The notes below the pieces were generated by a model that searched no databases, had not been told where the DNA came from, and saw only the letters and a program-made list of their open reading frames with translations. From Paenibacillus sp. FSL H8-0548 (GTDB lineage: Bacteria; Bacillota; Bacilli; Paenibacillales; Paenibacillaceae), in contig NZ_CP152049.1 in the NCBI RefSeq assembly GCF_038630985.1, positions 5,166,501 to 5,230,500 on the forward strand: a stretch of 64,000 nucleotides of DNA, given 5' to 3'. A program made the position numbers and the translations under genes. Below are positions 42,909 to 51,502 of this stretch, piece by piece (the stretch's first letter is position 1; every line of letters starts with the position of its first letter).

Positions 42909-43271
42909 TCAGCACTCGCCAGCGGCAGCTGGTTTGCCTGCATCTTTGGCGGTACGGAACGAAGACCCGCAGCCACAAGTTGCACTCGCATTAGGATTTT
43001 CTATCGTAAAGCCGCCACCCATTGCTGATTCCTTAAAATCAATAACCAATCCATGTAAATATTTAATGCTTTCTTCGTCTACAACAACCTTTAAGCCTTC
43101 CATATCAAGCGCTTTGTCGCCCGCATGCTCTTCATCGTCAAAGCCCATACCATAGGAGAAGCCGCTGCAGCCGCCTTCCTTAACACCAAGTCGCAGGAAT
43201 AGCTCAGGTCCGCCTTCTTCTGCGAGCATTTCTTTTATTTTGTCAGATGCTGTATCACTAATTGTGATCAT
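42909..43271 (-). CDS. IscA/HesB/ErpA-family iron-sulfur carrier
   Basis: 120 residues starting MITISDTASDKIKEML. A-type carriers bind and hand over Fe-S clusters through three cysteines; here these are in KEGGCSGFSYGM (first) and the C-terminal ATCGCGSSF pair. The short tail (KDAGKPAAAGEC) carries one additional cysteine. The start at 43271 is chosen over a TTG at 43286 because GGAGGG lies 8 nt upstream. It is divergent from mqnE, with a strong promoter at 43331-43359. Probably supplies clusters to radical-SAM and respiratory proteins nearby (inference). Confidence 0.92.
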   Translation of the reverse strand: MITISDTASDKIKEMLAEEGGPELFLRLGVKEGGCSGFSYGMGFDDEEHAGDKALDMEGLKVVVDEESIKYLHGLVIDFKESAMGGGFTIENPNASATCGCGSSFRTAKDAGKPAAAGEC

Positions 43272-43330
43272 GCTACATCCCTCCAATTTATCAGTTTAAT
43301 CATTTCATTGTATCTCACTTACTTAATTGT

Positions 43331-43359
43331 AGTATACTCCAGTTTGAGCACTTGCTCAA
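43331..43359 (-). promoter_or_regulatory. Sigma-A-type promoter of the IscA/HesB gene, with overlapping dyad
   Basis: Reading the minus strand: TTGAGC (-35; plus 43354-43359), 17-bp spacer, TATACT (-10; plus 43331-43336). The -35 box is one arm of a perfect TTGAGC-N4-GCTCAA dyad (plus 43344-43359), a possible operator. Confidence 0.7.
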
Positions 43360-43416
43360 TAGAAGCATGCCCACTGATTATAATTCTAATTTAAGAATGC
43401 ATATTCACTTTTCTTA

Positions 43417-43445
43417 TTGCCCCTGTTACGTATGAGGTTTATAAT
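43417..43445 (+). promoter_or_regulatory. Sigma-A-type promoter of mqnE
   Basis: TTGCCC (43417-43422) and TATAAT (43440-43445) are separated by exactly 17 bp, about 70 bp before the start codon. Confidence 0.75.
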
Positions 43446-43515
43446 AGTTACAGCTTCTTAATCGAAAAAGAAAGTTATTTTTTTCACAAACTACTAAATT
43501 TAGAGGAGGCTCGCC

Positions 43516-44619
43516 ATGAGTGTCATTGTACCTACTGAGGATAAACAAATGCAGCAAATTATTGAAAAAGTGCGTCATGGGCAGCGTTTATCGCTTGAAG
43601 ATGGCGTTTTCTTATATCAATCTGATGACTTGCTTACGATTGGACAGCTGGCAAATGAAGTAGCCCTGCGTAAAAACGGGAAAAAGGTTTACTTTATTGA
43701 GAATATGAGCCTTTATTTCACAAATGTATGTGAAGCACATTGCGCATTTTGCAATTTCCGCAAGGATGAAGGAGATGAAGGCTCTTACACACTGAGCGGT
43801 CAACAAATGATCGAATACGTCGAGAAGCATTTCCACCCTGGTGTTCGTGAATTTCATATTGTTGGCGGTCATAATCCACATGTTCCTTTTCAATACTATG
43901 TGGATTCACTAAAAGCTCTGAAAGAGCATTTCCCTGAGGTTACGCTTAAAGCCTATACGGCAGCAGAAATTGACTTTTTCTCACGCATCAGCGGCCTTAG
44001 TTACCGCGAAGTATTACAGGAGCTTATGAAAGCAGGACTTCAGTCGTTGACAGGCGGCGGTGCTGAAATTTTATCTGATCATTATCGCAAAAAAATGCGG
44101 GTAAACAAAGCGGATGTTACCCAGTATCTGCAGGTTCATCGCACCGCGCATGAGCTTGGCCTGCGGACCCATACAACGATGCTGTATGGCTCCATCGAGA
44201 CCAAGGAAGATCGTATTCGCCACTTAATGCATCTGCGCGAGCTGCAGGATGAAACAAATGGGTTCCTTGTGTTTATCCCGCTTTCCATGCAGCCGATTAA
44301 TCCTAATGCTGGAATTCGCCGGCGCAACTCGGCCTTCGAGGATTTGAAGACGATTGCGATCAGCCGCTTAATGCTCGATAACTTCCAGCATATTAAAGCT
44401 TACTTCATCAACATCGGAGTTCAGCTAACGCAAGTTGCCCTTACAATGGGTGCTTCGGATGCTCACGGTACGATTGTTAAAGAAAAAATCAGTCATGCTG
44501 CTGGTGCATTAACACCGGAAGGCATTACGCGTGAGGACCTCATCTGGCTCATTAAAGGCGCAGGTCGAATTCCTGTCGAACGTGATACGTTCTACAATGA
44601 AATTAAAGTTTACGAGTGA
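43516..44619 (+). CDS. mqnE: Aminofutalosine synthase MqnE (radical SAM)
   Basis: 367 residues. MqnE joins SAM and 3-(1-carboxyvinyloxy)benzoate to form aminodeoxyfutalosine, an early step of the futalosine route to menaquinone. The radical-SAM cluster motif CEAHCAFC gives C72, C76 and C79. Family features include HPGVREFHIVGGHNPHVPFQ (about 112-131), KAYTAAEIDFFSRISGLS and GGGAEILSD. GGAGG lies 7-8 nt before ATG 43516. Other mqn genes are not in the window. The divergent IscA-type carrier and the adjacent NDH-2-like protein fit a menaquinone/respiratory context. Confidence 0.93.
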   Translation: MSVIVPTEDKQMQQIIEKVRHGQRLSLEDGVFLYQSDDLLTIGQLANEVALRKNGKKVYFIENMSLYFTNVCEAHCAFCNFRKDEGDEGSYTLSGQQMIEYVEKHFHPGVREFHIVGGHNPHVPFQYYVDSLKALKEHFPEVTLKAYTAAEIDFFSRISGLSYREVLQELMKAGLQSLTGGGAEILSDHYRKKMRVNKADVTQYLQVHRTAHELGLRTHTTMLYGSIETKEDRIRHLMHLRELQDETNGFLVFIPLSMQPINPNAGIRRRNSAFEDLKTIAISRLMLDNFQHIKAYFINIGVQLTQVALTMGASDAHGTIVKEKISHAAGALTPEGITREDLIWLIKGAGRIPVERDTFYNEIKVYE

Positions 44620-44682
44620 GTAATTCGCATCACAAAAGCATAAAATAGTCCTATCATCGAGAAATGTGGAGATGGAAAAGAA

Positions 44683-45750
44683 ATGAGAAACCTTATTATA
44701 CTGGGCGGAGGCTACGGAGGCCTCGCCATTGCAAACGAGCTGCTGGAGAAGCAATTGCCACTTGACGTATCCATTATATTAATTGACAGAATGCCGTTCC
44801 AAGGCTTGAAGACGGAATATTACGCGCTTGCTGCTGGAACGGTTTCAGACTTGGAGCTTCGGGTAAAGTTCCCCGTTGATCCAAGAATTTCACTCGCCTA
44901 TGGTGAAGTTACGGATGTAGATATGGAACTGAAGCTCGTCCATATCGAGAATCAAGAATCCATGGAATACGAATGGCTTGTTATCGGTCTTGGCTGTACA
45001 GACAAATATCATGATATTGAAGGTGCGGAGCAATTCTCCACAAGCATACAGACCTTCTCAGCCGCTAGAAAAACCTATGCTCTGCTAAATGATATTAAGC
45101 CATATGGTCAGGTGTCGATTGTAGGCGGAGGCTTAAGCGGAGTTGAGGTTGCAGCTGAGCTGCGCGAGAGCAGGCCAGATCTTAATATTCGCATCTTGGA
45201 CCGCGGTCCAAAGGTACTGTCGGCATTCCCTAGCAAGCTTCAAAGCTTTGTTGCGGAATGGTTTACGGAGCATCACGTAGAGATGTGTGGTCATGTTGGA
45301 CTAACGAGGGTCGAAAATGGCATTTTGCATGATGGCAATTCAAATACAGCTATTTATACAGATGTGACGGTTTGGACTGCTGGTATTCAGCCCGTACCGC
45401 TCGTTCAGCGAATCCATTTGCCTAAGGACAATCAGGGCAGACTCATTATTAATGAGTATCATCAACTGCCAGATCATACCGATGTGTTCATCGTTGGTGA
45501 CTGTGCGGCGCTTCCACTCTCGCCAAGCGGCCAAGCCGCAGGTGCACAAGGCAAGCAAATTGCCGAGGTGCTGCAAGCGATTTGGCATAACAAAACGCCG
45601 CGGCTCGGCAAAATTAAGCTTAAGGGCGTGCTTGGCTCGCTCGGCAAAAAAAGCGGCTTCGGCGTCATGGGCGGTACAGCTATACTGGGCCGAGTGCCTC
45701 GTCTCGTTAAGAGCGGAGTGCTCTGGCGCTCAAAGCGTCACCTTGGCTAA
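44683..45750 (+). CDS. NDH-2-like NAD(P)/FAD-dependent oxidoreductase (YutJ-like)
   Basis: 355 residues. N-terminal FAD motif ILGGGYGGLAIANELLE, second dinucleotide motif VSIVGGGLSGVEVAAELRE (about 146-165) and FAD-closing VFIVGDCAALPLSPSGQAAGAQ (about 268). It belongs to the type II NADH dehydrogenase group, like Bacillus YutJ. The C-terminus is short and basic (KSGVLWRSKRHLG), without the usual membrane-anchoring helices. It follows mqnE on the same strand by 63 bp, with GTGGAG as ribosome site. Electron acceptor (menaquinone) is inferred. Confidence 0.85.
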   Translation: MRNLIILGGGYGGLAIANELLEKQLPLDVSIILIDRMPFQGLKTEYYALAAGTVSDLELRVKFPVDPRISLAYGEVTDVDMELKLVHIENQESMEYEWLVIGLGCTDKYHDIEGAEQFSTSIQTFSAARKTYALLNDIKPYGQVSIVGGGLSGVEVAAELRESRPDLNIRILDRGPKVLSAFPSKLQSFVAEWFTEHHVEMCGHVGLTRVENGILHDGNSNTAIYTDVTVWTAGIQPVPLVQRIHLPKDNQGRLIINEYHQLPDHTDVFIVGDCAALPLSPSGQAAGAQGKQIAEVLQAIWHNKTPRLGKIKLKGVLGSLGKKSGFGVMGGTAILGRVPRLVKSGVLWRSKRHLG

Positions 45751-45765
45751 TTCACCGATTCTTAC

Positions 45766-46038
45766 TTATAGATCATCCAGCAGCTTATCCAGCGCTTCTT
45801 TATCCGCTTCCTGCTGAAGAATCGCTTTCAAAATATTAGCATGCAGCTCGTCTACCGTTTCCGCAGATACGATCTCGCCGTCCACTAATGCGAAGGGATT
45901 CAAGTAGCATTCGCCACAATTTCCCAAGCAGCCGTATTCGGTTACTTCGTAGTCATCATTCTTTTCAAATAAATCCATTATACGATCAGTGCCGTGATGC
46001 ATATTACTGGCACAAAATTCGATCATTGGTTTAAACAT
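45766..46038 (-). CDS. yuzB: YuzB-family protein (DUF1450)
   Basis: 90 residues starting MFKPMIEFCASNMHHGTDRI, with four cysteines: FCASN, then YGCLGNCGECYLNPFALVDG (the CxxCxxC triad). This pattern is typical of YuzB/DUF1450, a small protein of unknown function that occurs next to yutJ/yutI in Bacillus; the same neighbourhood is kept here (YutJ-like gene, YuzB, YutI-like). The cysteine arrangement suggests cluster or metal binding (inference). AGGTGA lies 6 nt before ATG 46038. It converges with the NDH-2-like gene and diverges from the NifU-like gene. Confidence 0.9.
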   Translation of the reverse strand: MFKPMIEFCASNMHHGTDRIMDLFEKNDDYEVTEYGCLGNCGECYLNPFALVDGEIVSAETVDELHANILKAILQQEADKEALDKLLDDL

Positions 46039-46124
46039 CTTGATTCACCTAACTTTACTTAGTTGCTATCCATTTTCAATTGCTTCACTTTGTACTATAA
46101 TAGGGTAGAAAGGAGATGAATGCA

Positions 46125-46370
46125 ATGAGTGAACAAGTACAAGATACAATGTACGATGAGGTTTTGGACGTACTCGATAAGCTTCGTCCGTTTTTGCAGC
46201 GCGACGGCGGCGACGTTGAATTGGTTGATGTCGAGGGCGGCATCATCAAGCTTCGTCTAATGGGTGCATGCGGAAGCTGCCCAAGCTCGACGATTACGCT
46301 TAAAGCGGGTATCGAACGTGCTCTTCTTGAAGAAGTAGAAGGTGTAATCGAAGTCGTTCAAGTATTCTAG
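46125..46370 (+). CDS. NifU C-terminal domain (Nfu-type) iron-sulfur scaffold, YutI-like
   Basis: 81 residues starting [20 protein letters not shown]. The signature [13 protein letters not shown] and the cluster motif [10 protein letters not shown] (CxxC) define the Nfu domain, a minimal scaffold that delivers [4Fe-4S] clusters. The length equals the stand-alone Nfu of Bacillus (YutI). ATG 46125 is preferred because GGAG (46112-46115) lies 9 nt before it; ATG 46116 is directly against it. A TATAAT at 46096-46101 may be the -10 box, but the -35 is weak. A strong terminator follows. Confidence 0.92.
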   Translation: MSEQVQDTMYDEVLDVLDKLRPFLQRDGGDVELVDVEGGIIKLRLMGACGSCPSSTITLKAGIERALLEEVEGVIEVVQVF

Positions 46371-46416
46371 ATCCTATATAGAACGAATCAAGCATGCCTT
46401 TGCATGACAAATGACG

Positions 46417-46474
46417 AAAAGTCTTATCGACGCTGCGGAATTAGTTCCTCAGCATCCCGATAAGACTTTTTTTT
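46417..46474. terminator. Bidirectional terminator after the Nfu gene
   Basis: AAAAGTCTTATCG pairs with CGATAAGACTTTT around a 31-nt loop that itself contains GCTG / CAGC, followed by TTTTTTTTG. It serves the Nfu gene and the converging SDR gene. Confidence 0.75.
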
Positions 46475-46487
46475 GTTCTTATGCCGA

Positions 46488-47270
46488 TTAGAACATTCCT
46501 TTAATATTAGCTACAATGGGGTCAAAGCCGCCAGTCACATCGATGACATTGCCGGTCAAAAAATTGGACTGTATATCGCATAGAAACAAAACGACACGCG
46601 CCACGTCCTCACCTGCGCCAGGGCGTCCAATTGGCGATTCATTATCGTATTCTTCCTCTACCTCAGCAATAGACCGTTCCTTGTTAACTCCCCGAATGTC
46701 GCCGGGACCGATTAAATTGACCGTAATGCCATGAGGAGCCTCTTCCACAGCCAGTGATTTTGTAAAAGATACGAGCCCTGTTTTTGCCGCTGCATATACC
46801 GCCCGATGCGGCCATGCCCTGGCTTCCCCCGCATGACCGAAGCCAAAGTGAACAATACGTCCCCATTTGCGCTCTCGCATGCCTGGCAGCAGACGATGAT
46901 CAAGCAGCATTACACCGAGCAAATTGCCATGCAGCAGTCTAATGATCGTGTCCTCGTCATATTCGCTGAATAAACGACGCTTGCGCACGAAAGGTCCTGC
47001 GTTATTGACGAGAATATCGACTCCGCCAGCCCAGCTCTCCGCTGCGTCGGCAAGCTTCGCCGCTCCCTCTGTCGTTGCAATATCGGCTTGTACTGTAATT
47101 GCTTTCACGCCTAACTGTTCAATTTGCGCCTGTACCTGCCTGGCCTCAAGCTCGCTCTCATAGTAATTAATGACCACATTGCAGCCACGCTCAGCAAGCT
47201 GAAGCGCCGTTCGTTTACCGAGTCCCTTCGCACTGCCAGTAACCAATGCTGTTTTCCCATTGAGTCCCAC
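46488..47270 (-). CDS. Short-chain dehydrogenase/reductase
   Basis: 260 residues. The NAD(P) motif TALVTGSAKGLGKRT (TGxxxGxG) lies near residue 8, NNAG is at VDILVNNAGPF (about 90), and the catalytic pair is Y and K in AVYAAAKTG (about 160, YxxxK). The serine usually found about 13 residues earlier appears to be replaced by glycine in HFGFGHAGEA, so activity may be altered. The C-terminus LTGNVIDVTGGFDP is typical of FabG-like SDRs. The start is GTG 47270 with GGGGGGAG about 10 nt upstream. Substrate unknown. Confidence 0.85.
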   Translation of the reverse strand: MGLNGKTALVTGSAKGLGKRTALQLAERGCNVVINYYESELEARQVQAQIEQLGVKAITVQADIATTEGAAKLADAAESWAGGVDILVNNAGPFVRKRRLFSEYDEDTIIRLLHGNLLGVMLLDHRLLPGMRERKWGRIVHFGFGHAGEARAWPHRAVYAAAKTGLVSFTKSLAVEEAPHGITVNLIGPGDIRGVNKERSIAEVEEEYDNESPIGRPGAGEDVARVVLFLCDIQSNFLTGNVIDVTGGFDPIVANIKGMF

Positions 47271-47291
47271 GAATTTTCTCTCCCCCCGGAA

Positions 47292-48005
47292 TTATCGTTG
47301 CTTGCTTCGCATAATTTTGCATGCGTATTGAAACGTAAGCAGCAATGATTCCATTGCCAAGTACAGGCCCTGCGTCAAATCGGCAGATTGTTCGCTTAAA
47401 TTCTCAAGCTTAGCCTCTCCCCCATACATACGGCTGCTTTGAATGAGATCATCCTGCATTTCAGAATTCATATAATGAATCTCAGTATTTCTGCGATTGC
47501 GCAGCCTAGTCATCGGTTCTTTATATTTCTCCTTCACATCATTAAGCTTCCAAGTCAGCTCCGGATGTGCCCTCTTCTCACGCATATTGCGCAAAACCGT
47601 GAAATAAGAAAAATGAGGCTTAATCCGCTCCGTCCTCATATCAAGCAGCTCATTAAGCAGCGTGCCTAGCTTGTCAAGCAAAGAGAAAACGCGAATAAAA
47701 GCGTTTTTATCAAAGTAGATATATCGATTATACTGGATTCTTTCCTCATCTGTCATTTGCTTAACGGAAGCAGCCTTTATTTTATGCTGAAATTTCAGAC
47801 TTGCATAATGGCTTTGCTCAAGCTCATCCAACGACGAACGAAGACCAAGCGTCCAAATCTCATATTTACGCAGCTGTTGAACACGAACATTGCCTTCCTT
47901 CATCTTATCGGACAGTATCGCGACAAACTGATCCATCAGACGAAACGTTTGTGCAAGTGTTCCTTCCGCATCTCTTTGAGGCTCATTAAACAGGATTCGC
48001 AGCAT
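47292..48005 (-). CDS. Cthe_2314-like HEPN-domain protein
   Basis: 237 residues, all helical by pattern, no signal peptide. The HEPN-type motif R-x4-H occurs in RNRRNTEIHYMNSEM (about 170-184), and the overall pattern (FNEPQRDAEGTLAQTFRLMDQ at the N-terminus, EQSADLTQGLYLAMESLLLTFQYA at the C-terminus) suits the Cthe_2314 family of HEPN proteins found in Firmicutes. HEPN proteins are often RNases in toxin or defence systems, but members of this family are uncharacterised, and no antitoxin-like partner is adjacent. AAGGGA lies about 10 nt before ATG 48005. Likely an independent gene, 21 bp upstream of the SDR start. Confidence 0.7.
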   Translation of the reverse strand: MLRILFNEPQRDAEGTLAQTFRLMDQFVAILSDKMKEGNVRVQQLRKYEIWTLGLRSSLDELEQSHYASLKFQHKIKAASVKQMTDEERIQYNRYIYFDKNAFIRVFSLLDKLGTLLNELLDMRTERIKPHFSYFTVLRNMREKRAHPELTWKLNDVKEKYKEPMTRLRNRRNTEIHYMNSEMQDDLIQSSRMYGGEAKLENLSEQSADLTQGLYLAMESLLLTFQYACKIMRSKQR

Positions 48006-48119
48006 ATTTGAACAGTCCCTTCTGCTATAGAATGATGAACTTTGTTATATTTTATCATAATTTCAGCAAGCAGCAGCATTTTAGTGGGGCTGCCCATTTG
48101 ACAGTCCCTATGCGCAAGC

Positions 48120-48158
48120 AAGCCTGCAAGCGAATTTTCTCGTTTGCAGGCTTGTTTT
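48120..48158. terminator. Hairpin terminator between ctaA and the HEPN gene
   Basis: CAAGCCTGCAAGCGA pairs with TCGTTTGCAGGCTTG (one G-T pair) around a 6-nt loop. The T-run is on the plus strand (TTTT), so it is strongest rightward, but it lies where the leftward ctaA transcript ends. Confidence 0.6.
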
Positions 48159-48248
48159 AAGCGGTACATGGATTACGACGTTTTTTTCAAGCCTACGTAC
48201 AGCATGTCCCATATGAAGCATTTCTCTTCACATAACTTCTAGTCATTA

Positions 48249-49184
48249 TTAAGCTTTGCTTTTGCCGCGCCCTTCTCTTAAGAGCCAGGACTGAATTAAT
48301 AAATCTATAATAATACCGAACAAGCCCGTAACGATTAAGTTATGCAGAAGGTTCGTGAATAAAAACCAGTTCGTATTTGTAATCGTATAGGTAAGCAGTG
48401 CACCACTGAAAATCTGAGTAATCACGAGTGCGAGCGCCCACCCAGCATGCTTTGTTAAACCTGCTCCACCGCTAACCTTGCGAATATGAAGGAATAAGCC
48501 CGCCAGACTGATGCCGAGCAGCAATGCAGCCACTCTGTGAATGAACACGGCCCCCGTTGCGCCGCTGATCTCTGGCACGATCTCTCCATTGCATAATGGC
48601 CAGCCTATACAGCCCCCGCCTGATTCGGTATGCCGAATGAATGCCCCCAAATAGACAACGGCATAGCTATAAATAGCTACAGAAAGTACACGTGGAAAAA
48701 TGGAGCTCGGTACTTTGAATACCGTAGGCGGCCCATTCTTAGCCCGAAATGTCCAGATGACCAGCAGCAGCGTCGCTGCAAACGCAATTAAAGATATGCC
48801 AAAATGAATGGCCATAACCGGTGGTGATTGCGGCCATAGGACCGCTGCCGCTCCCATGAGCGCCTGAATAATGGTGAATAGCAGCGCCCCGCCTGCATAA
48901 AATAATGGCTCCTTATAACCTGATCTGTCTCTTCTAAATTTCGAAAAAATGGAAATTGCTGTAGCGAGTACAAGTAGGCCTTCTAAGCCTGAGACGAGAC
49001 GATGTGAGTATTCAATTAAAGATTCGACAGTATACGCAGGTATAAATTTCCCGTGGCACAAGGGCCAATCATCACCGCAGCCACGGCCTGAGTCTGTGTT
49101 CGTGACTAATGCACCGCCGAGCAGTACAAGAAGCATTCCGATGCACGCTGCAATAGCCAACGCGCGAAAACGCCCGGTTACCAT
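48249..49184 (-). CDS. ctaA: Heme A synthase CtaA
   Basis: 311 residues with eight membrane helices. It oxidises the methyl group of heme O to give heme A for cytochrome aa3/caa3 oxidase. Landmarks are the two conserved CxxxxxxC loops on the outer side: GRGCGDDWPLCHG (about 33-45) and GGGCIGWPLCNG (about 185-196), and heme-ligand histidines in IEYSHRLVSGLEG (about 58-70), MAIHFGI, FIHRVAALLLG and LLHNLIVTG. The internal duplication of a four-helix unit is visible. AGGTGA lies 8 nt before ATG 49184. The rest of the cta cluster is not in the window. Confidence 0.93.
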   Translation of the reverse strand: MVTGRFRALAIAACIGMLLVLLGGALVTNTDSGRGCGDDWPLCHGKFIPAYTVESLIEYSHRLVSGLEGLLVLATAISIFSKFRRDRSGYKEPLFYAGGALLFTIIQALMGAAAVLWPQSPPVMAIHFGISLIAFAATLLLVIWTFRAKNGPPTVFKVPSSIFPRVLSVAIYSYAVVYLGAFIRHTESGGGCIGWPLCNGEIVPEISGATGAVFIHRVAALLLGISLAGLFLHIRKVSGGAGLTKHAGWALALVITQIFSGALLTYTITNTNWFLFTNLLHNLIVTGLFGIIIDLLIQSWLLREGRGKSKA

Positions 49185-49298
49185 AATAAAATCACCTTAT
49201 TTCATGTTTTAATAACAGTTCAATTATAGCCATAAAAAAAAGCAAAAGCCATGTTGAAAATGTGACACTTCCGAGTAAGAGGCCAGTAAAAAAGGAAA

Positions 49299-49336
49299 GC
49301 CCGCGCTCAGGGAATACATTCCCTGCTAGCGCGGAC
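49299..49336 (-). terminator. Terminator of the thioredoxin-like gene
   Basis: On the minus strand GTCCGCGC..CAGGGAA pairs with TTCCCTG..GCGCGGGC around a short loop, followed by TTTCCTTTTTT, just beyond the stop at 49343. Confidence 0.75.
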
Positions 49337-49342
49337 TATCTT

Positions 49343-49690
49343 TTAATTATGGCCTAATGCTTCACTGACTTGGATCGCCCGGTCTACAAACTCCTCAATT
49401 TCCTCACGCGATTTGCGCAGCTTGCTGACGAACCGCACCAGCTCCTTGCTGCCGCGGAAGGCAATAAAGCTTGGAATTCCAAGAATGTTCAGCTCCGAGC
49501 ATAAATCAGGGAGATCATCGCGATCAAGCTCTACGAATTTGACCTTATCCTCATATTGCCGTTCAAGCTCTGGCATAAATGGGTCAATAAAGTGACAATC
49601 CCCGCACCAGGTTGTTTTGAAAACAGCAATGGTAAGTCCCTCGCTCGCAACCGCCTCACGAAACTCAGCATCTGTCGTTAGTTTTTTCAT
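49343..49690 (-). CDS. Thioredoxin-family protein
   Basis: 115 residues with one thioredoxin fold. The active site is TWCGDCHF (WCGDC, a thioredoxin-like CxxC) at about 28-35, with the cis-Pro region ILGIPSFIAFRGS near 75. No signal peptide, so it is cytoplasmic; family members include YtpP-type thiol-disulfide oxidoreductases. AGGGG lies 6 nt before ATG 49690. Position beside ctaA suggests redox or heme/oxidase-related thiol handling (weak inference). A strong terminator follows. Confidence 0.88.
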   Translation of the reverse strand: MKKLTTDAEFREAVASEGLTIAVFKTTWCGDCHFIDPFMPELERQYEDKVKFVELDRDDLPDLCSELNILGIPSFIAFRGSKELVRFVSKLRKSREEIEEFVDRAIQVSEALGHN

Positions 49691-49747
49691 TTTGCACCCC
49701 TAAAAAAAGATATCAGGCTTAAACGCCTCATCCGTGGCAAACTCTTC

Positions 49748-51364
49748 TTAGACTTCCCGATCCAGCGTAAATATTCTCATATCCTCATCAATATCCGTCC
49801 AGCCAATCTTTGCATGAAGCGCTGAAGCCAAATTACGTGCAGGTACATAAGTAACTCCGTCTACGACAATTACAGGGAAAGATAGCTTTACGTTTTTGCC
49901 ATTTACTACAGCAACGTCACTTCCGCTTTTGAAAACAATCGTCGTGCCCGTAGCTTCGTCAACTACTTTCAAGGCTTTGGTCTTGGCATCGTACGTCAGC
50001 ACACCGCCAAGCTGTTCCACCGTATCCCGAAGCGGAACAAGCGTGATATGATTCGCTGTCACAATGACCGGATTGTAATACTGATAAGAATACCATGTAA
50101 TATTCTGCTTGTTCACATGAAGCTTGTTTTTCAATATATCATATGCGACTGATTTGTCATCAAACAGCTTCAATAGCTGATAGCCTTGAATATCCATTAG
50201 CGTCTCAACTGAGACGTTAGTTTCAGAAGCAACAGGAGCGTCTGCTTTTACATCGCCATTCACATTCCATGATTCACTCTCTGCCTTCAGGCTGATCCCT
50301 TTAAACGGCAGATAACCATACTCCTGCTGCTCTTGCGTCAGCACATAAGAGATTTCGAAGGCCTGCTTGCGAATATCGAGCTTATTATCTACATAAACAT
50401 CCGCTTTAATCGTTAAATCATTGCTGAACACTTCGTCTAGTGATTCTTGATCCTCTTCTTCAAGCAGCTTGAGTTCTCCTTGAAGCTCGGCAAGCAAGCT
50501 CGTAAAGCCCTCTATCGTATCCTCCAATATTTCCTCAGGAGCTTGTGTGTCCAATCCGCCTTCTTCAAAAGGATTGATCGTTCCAGCAGCCGACCAGATG
50601 TCCGGATTGCTCTGCAGCACTTCAAACACGCCAGCAATCATCTTCTCATGACCCGCTTGATCAGCGACTAATGCGTCTACATATTTTTTCACCCATGCCC
50701 AAAGCTCAGGGCCGTTCAGGTCAAATTGAACATGCATTAATGAGGTGGAGGAGCCGTTAATTGTTTCATTTACCGGCTTTACAGAAATACGGTCGGGATT
50801 GGGCAAATTATCAATAACAAATGATCCAACCGTATCAAGCAGCTGGTGGCCAAGCTCCGTTAATGCCGCTTCATCAAGCTCAGGAGCATCTTCCGCCAAC
50901 TCCGGCGAGTCCAGCAAGTTGGAACCGCCCATTAATCCAAACATGCCCTCGCTCGTCAGATCAAGCTCAAATGGCTGCTTCGCTCCTTCAAGCTCAAGCA
51001 CCGCCAGCGTATCTGACATTTTCAGATTGAATTTTATGCTTGTTGTATCTCCAAAGACCAAACTTCCATCAAAGGATACATGCGAGCTATCCTGTGCCTT
51101 GACATGATCGAGCTGCAGCTTCAAGCTTGACACCAGCTTCATAATCTCGAGTTCCTCTTCCGAGATGCCCTCATATAACGTTTCATCAAGCAGCAGCTTA
51201 AGCTCTACTGACTGCTTGCTCTCACTCGACGTCACTTTAAGTGAATTCTTCAATACCGCATTAAAATCAAGATTAGAAACAGCTTGACAGCCTGCAACGA
51301 ATACGAGCGTAAATGCTAGTAAAAGTACGATTAGCTTGTTTGGTCTAGATATAAACTTTTTCAT
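49748..51364 (-). CDS. Stalk-domain (copper amine oxidase N-like) lipoprotein
   Basis: 538 residues. Lipoprotein signal with lipobox VAGC (cysteine about residue 26). Residues about 27-405 are a large uncharacterised region of charged helices and strands (KLLLDETLYEGISEEELEIM and similar). The C-terminal about 120 residues (about 415-535) form a copper-amine-oxidase-N1 stalk domain: ITLVPLRDTVEQLGG, VAVVNGKNVKLSFPVIVVDG and VTYVPARNLASALHAKIGW. Such lipoproteins are abundant in Paenibacillus; the stalk probably binds the wall or spaces the lipid-anchored domain (inference). AAAAGGAG precedes ATG 51364. Confidence 0.8.
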   Translation of the reverse strand: MKKFISRPNKLIVLLLAFTLVFVAGCQAVSNLDFNAVLKNSLKVTSSESKQSVELKLLLDETLYEGISEEELEIMKLVSSLKLQLDHVKAQDSSHVSFDGSLVFGDTTSIKFNLKMSDTLAVLELEGAKQPFELDLTSEGMFGLMGGSNLLDSPELAEDAPELDEAALTELGHQLLDTVGSFVIDNLPNPDRISVKPVNETINGSSTSLMHVQFDLNGPELWAWVKKYVDALVADQAGHEKMIAGVFEVLQSNPDIWSAAGTINPFEEGGLDTQAPEEILEDTIEGFTSLLAELQGELKLLEEEDQESLDEVFSNDLTIKADVYVDNKLDIRKQAFEISYVLTQEQQEYGYLPFKGISLKAESESWNVNGDVKADAPVASETNVSVETLMDIQGYQLLKLFDDKSVAYDILKNKLHVNKQNITWYSYQYYNPVIVTANHITLVPLRDTVEQLGGVLTYDAKTKALKVVDEATGTTIVFKSGSDVAVVNGKNVKLSFPVIVVDGVTYVPARNLASALHAKIGWTDIDEDMRIFTLDREV

Positions 51365-51502
51365 TCATTCGTCTCCTTTTATGATCAAATATAGTAGGCC
51401 GTCTATTCTGACAAACTCTACTTATTGTACCGGAGACTCTATGTATTGTAAATGTATGGAAAGCACTAATTTTTGTCGATTTTCTCACATTTTTTTCGTC
51501 AT

